In this document: positions 5,601 to 6,511 of the stretch, piece after piece
Numbering within the stretch: the first letter of the stretch is position 1
Layout of the letters: every line of letters starts with the position of its first letter
Origin: Natrialbaceae archaeon
GTDB taxonomy: Archaea > Halobacteriota > Halobacteria > Halobacteriales > Natrialbaceae
Direction: 5' to 3'
DNA length: 6,511 nucleotides
Assembly (NCBI GenBank): GCA_003552885.1
Contig: PUPA01000052.1
Coordinates: 1 to 6,511 of the forward strand
The notes under the pieces: model-generated
The model's database searches: none
Told to the model about the DNA's origin: nothing
What the model saw: the letters and a program-made list of their open reading frames with translations, nothing else
Position numbers and translations under genes: made by a program

Positions 5601-5740
5601 GAGCCCAGCCGTCGACCGTTGAGCCGGGCTATCGGTGGGTGAGCTGGGCTATCGGTGGGTGAGCTGGGCTATCGGTGGGTGAGCTGGGCTATCGGTGGCT
5701 CACCCCAGCCGTCGATGGCCCACCCCGGCTGCCGGTGGAC
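5601..5740 (+). repeat. 20-bp-period tandem array, seven units
   Basis: Units start every 20 bp from 5601 to 5740. The core unit is GAGCTGGGCTATCGGTGGGT. It is exact at 5641-5660 and 5661-5680 and has one or two changes at 5621-5640 and 5681-5700. Outer units at 5601-5620, 5701-5720 and 5721-5740 are strongly diverged but keep the register. CCAGCCGTCGA occurs in both the first and sixth units, exactly 100 bp apart. This core-perfect, edge-decayed form is typical of a minisatellite. It fills the space between the 3' ends of two convergent genes. AGCCCAGC (5602-5609) is the reverse complement of GCTGGGCT in the core units, so transcripts could fold and help termination. No spacer sequences are present. 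Confidence 0.9.
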
Positions 5741-5754
5741 CGTCGCCGCACCGG

Positions 5755-5934
5755 CTAGCCGAGCAGCTTCAGCGTCCGGAGGTCCCGGTCGGTCCGCATG
5801 AACTCGGCGGTCGGCCGGGAGGCGTGGCAGTTCGGACAGTGAAACGTCGCCTTCGAGGGCGGCAGCGCGCTCGGGGGCTGTTGCCATCGCTTCCCACACT
5901 CCGGGCACAGTAGCTGGACGGTCGTCTCATCCAT
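5755..5934 (-). CDS. Small zinc-ribbon protein (59 aa), unknown function
   Basis: A 59-residue protein starting MDETTVQLLCPECGKRW, with CxxC pairs Cys10/Cys13 (CPEC) and Cys33/Cys36 (CPNC) that should bind one Zn2+. Between them is a proline-rich loop (QQPPSALPPSK). A charged tail follows (FMRTDRDLRTLKLLG). The frame has another ATG at 5949, but the TATA-like box at 5961-5970 is only about 16 bp from that codon; ATG 5934 lies about 31 bp from the box centre and gives a nearly leaderless mRNA, so it is preferred. It lies downstream of tfb on the same strand with its own promoter, and converges with the other zinc-ribbon gene. The two share only the four-Cys plan. The function is unknown. Confidence 0.82.
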   Translation of the reverse strand: MDETTVQLLCPECGKRWQQPPSALPPSKATFHCPNCHASRPTAEFMRTDRDLRTLKLLG

Positions 5935-5960
5935 GGTAACAGAGTACACGGTTGCGGCTC

Positions 5961-5970
5961 AAATAGTTTA
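5961..5970 (-). promoter_or_regulatory. TATA-like box for the 59-aa zinc-ribbon gene
   Basis: On the minus strand TAAACTATTT is a clear AT-rich island in GC-rich DNA. Its centre is about 31 bp before ATG 5934, predicting initiation near 5938 and a leader of a few bases. It decides between the two possible ATGs of the gene, and shows that the gene need not depend on tfb transcription. Confidence 0.6.
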
Positions 5971-6038
5971 CCGCGTCCGGACCGGCGTGCCGTTCGGGGC
6001 CGCCAGCCGGGATCGGTCGGCGCGTCCGCGTGGCGGAT

Positions 6039-6511
6039 CTAGGCGAGTGCCGCGTCGCCGGAGGCCTCGAGCAGCTCCTTGTACCGGTTGCGGATCGTCA
6101 CCTCGGAGACGTTCGCGACGCCGCTGACCTGGTTCTGAGTCACCTTCTCGTTTGTGAGGAGGGCGGCGGCGTAGACGGCGGCGGCGGCCAGCCCGACCGG
6201 CGACTTCCCCGAGTGAACCCCCTCCCGTCGGGCGGCCTCGAGAAGCTCCCGGGCGCGGCGTTCGGTCTCGTCCGAGAGTTCCAGGCCGCTTACGAACCGG
6301 GGGACGTACTGCTCCGGATCCGCCGGCTTGACCTCCAGTCCCAGCTCGCGGACGACGTACCGGTAGGTGCGGGTCAGCTCCATCCGGTCGACCCGGCTGA
6401 CGGCGGAGATCTCGTCGAGGCTCCGCGGGGTCCCCGCCTGCCGGGCCGCCGCGTACAGCGACGACGTCGCCACCCCCTCGATCGATCGTCCCGGCAGCAG
6501 ATCCTCCTCTA
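6039..6511 (-). CDS. tfb: Transcription initiation factor TFB, C-terminal part (5' truncated by window)
   Basis: The minus-strand frame is open from the window edge to TAG at 6039-6041, giving 156 visible residues. TFB, the archaeal TFIIB, binds TBP-TATA and BRE DNA and recruits RNA polymerase. Visible residues 7-20 (GRSIEGVATSSLYA) are the hallmark of the first cyclin repeat. The second repeat follows from about residue 60, with the GKSPVGLAAAAVYAAALL helix. A BRE-reading helix-turn-helix, VTQNQVSGVANVSEVTIRNR (123-142), is near the end. The N-terminal zinc ribbon, B-reader and start of repeat 1, about 150 residues, lie outside the window. A GTG at 6473 is internal, not a start. Haloarchaea encode several TFB paralogues; which one this is cannot be told. 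The stop is 104 bp from the zinc-ribbon start. Confidence 0.95.
   Translation of the reverse strand, partial: EEDLLPGRSIEGVATSSLYAAARQAGTPRSLDEISAVSRVDRMELTRTYRYVVRELGLEVKPADPEQYVPRFVSGLELSDETERRARELLEAARREGVHSGKSPVGLAAAAVYAAALLTNEKVTQNQVSGVANVSEVTIRNRYKELLEASGDAALA

Noticed and set aside
5935..5949. Upstream ATG (5949) for the 59-aa zinc-ribbon gene
   Set aside because: It is too close (about 16 bp) to the TATA-like box at 5961-5970 to be in the transcript.
1..6511. Mobile element, defence system, toxin-antitoxin pair or tRNA/att site
   Set aside because: No transposase, integrase, terminal inverted repeats, known defence domains or tRNA-like cloverleaf were found by reading both strands.

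Overview
The window is very G+C-rich (G or C at most third codon positions) and carries archaeal transcription and translocation genes: TFB, Spt5 and SecE. It also has AT-rich TATA-like boxes about 25-27 bp upstream of start codons, with few or no ribosome binding sites, and a bacterioruberin-type carotenoid desaturase. Together these point to the chromosome of a haloarchaeon (class Halobacteria). I cannot name the genus from sequence alone.

Layout. Positions 1-2081 (+) hold the end of a phosphate ABC importer: the permease PstA (5' truncated) and the ATPase PstB. They are separated by an unusual 488-bp gap. That gap holds an apparently leaderless 48-residue single-span membrane protein gene (827-973), three perfect copies of a 30-bp tandem repeat (1021-1110), and a separate promoter region for pstB. 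Positions 2103-3620 (-) encode a CrtI/CrtD-type carotenoid desaturase, convergent with pstB. Positions 3736-4518 (+) encode a NagD-like HAD phosphatase, divergent from the desaturase and possibly sharing one AT box with it. Positions 4587-5197 (-) are a two-gene operon, secE-spt5, coupled by a TGATG overlap. Two small four-cysteine zinc-ribbon genes follow, at 5397-5579 (+) and 5755-5934 (-). They are convergent and separated by a 20-bp-period tandem array (5601-5740). A 16-bp perfect palindrome lies just before the first one. The window ends in the C-terminal part of a TFB gene (6039-6511, -).

Functional themes are phosphate import, carotenoid synthesis and core gene expression or protein export. 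The two zinc ribbons have no assignable function, but they sit among information-processing genes. I see no transposase, integrase, CRISPR array, toxin-antitoxin pair, defence island, tRNA or rRNA. This is mainly core haloarchaeal genome. The points of interest are small genes, two unrelated minisatellites and regulatory palindromes. I do not see a convincing new multi-gene system.
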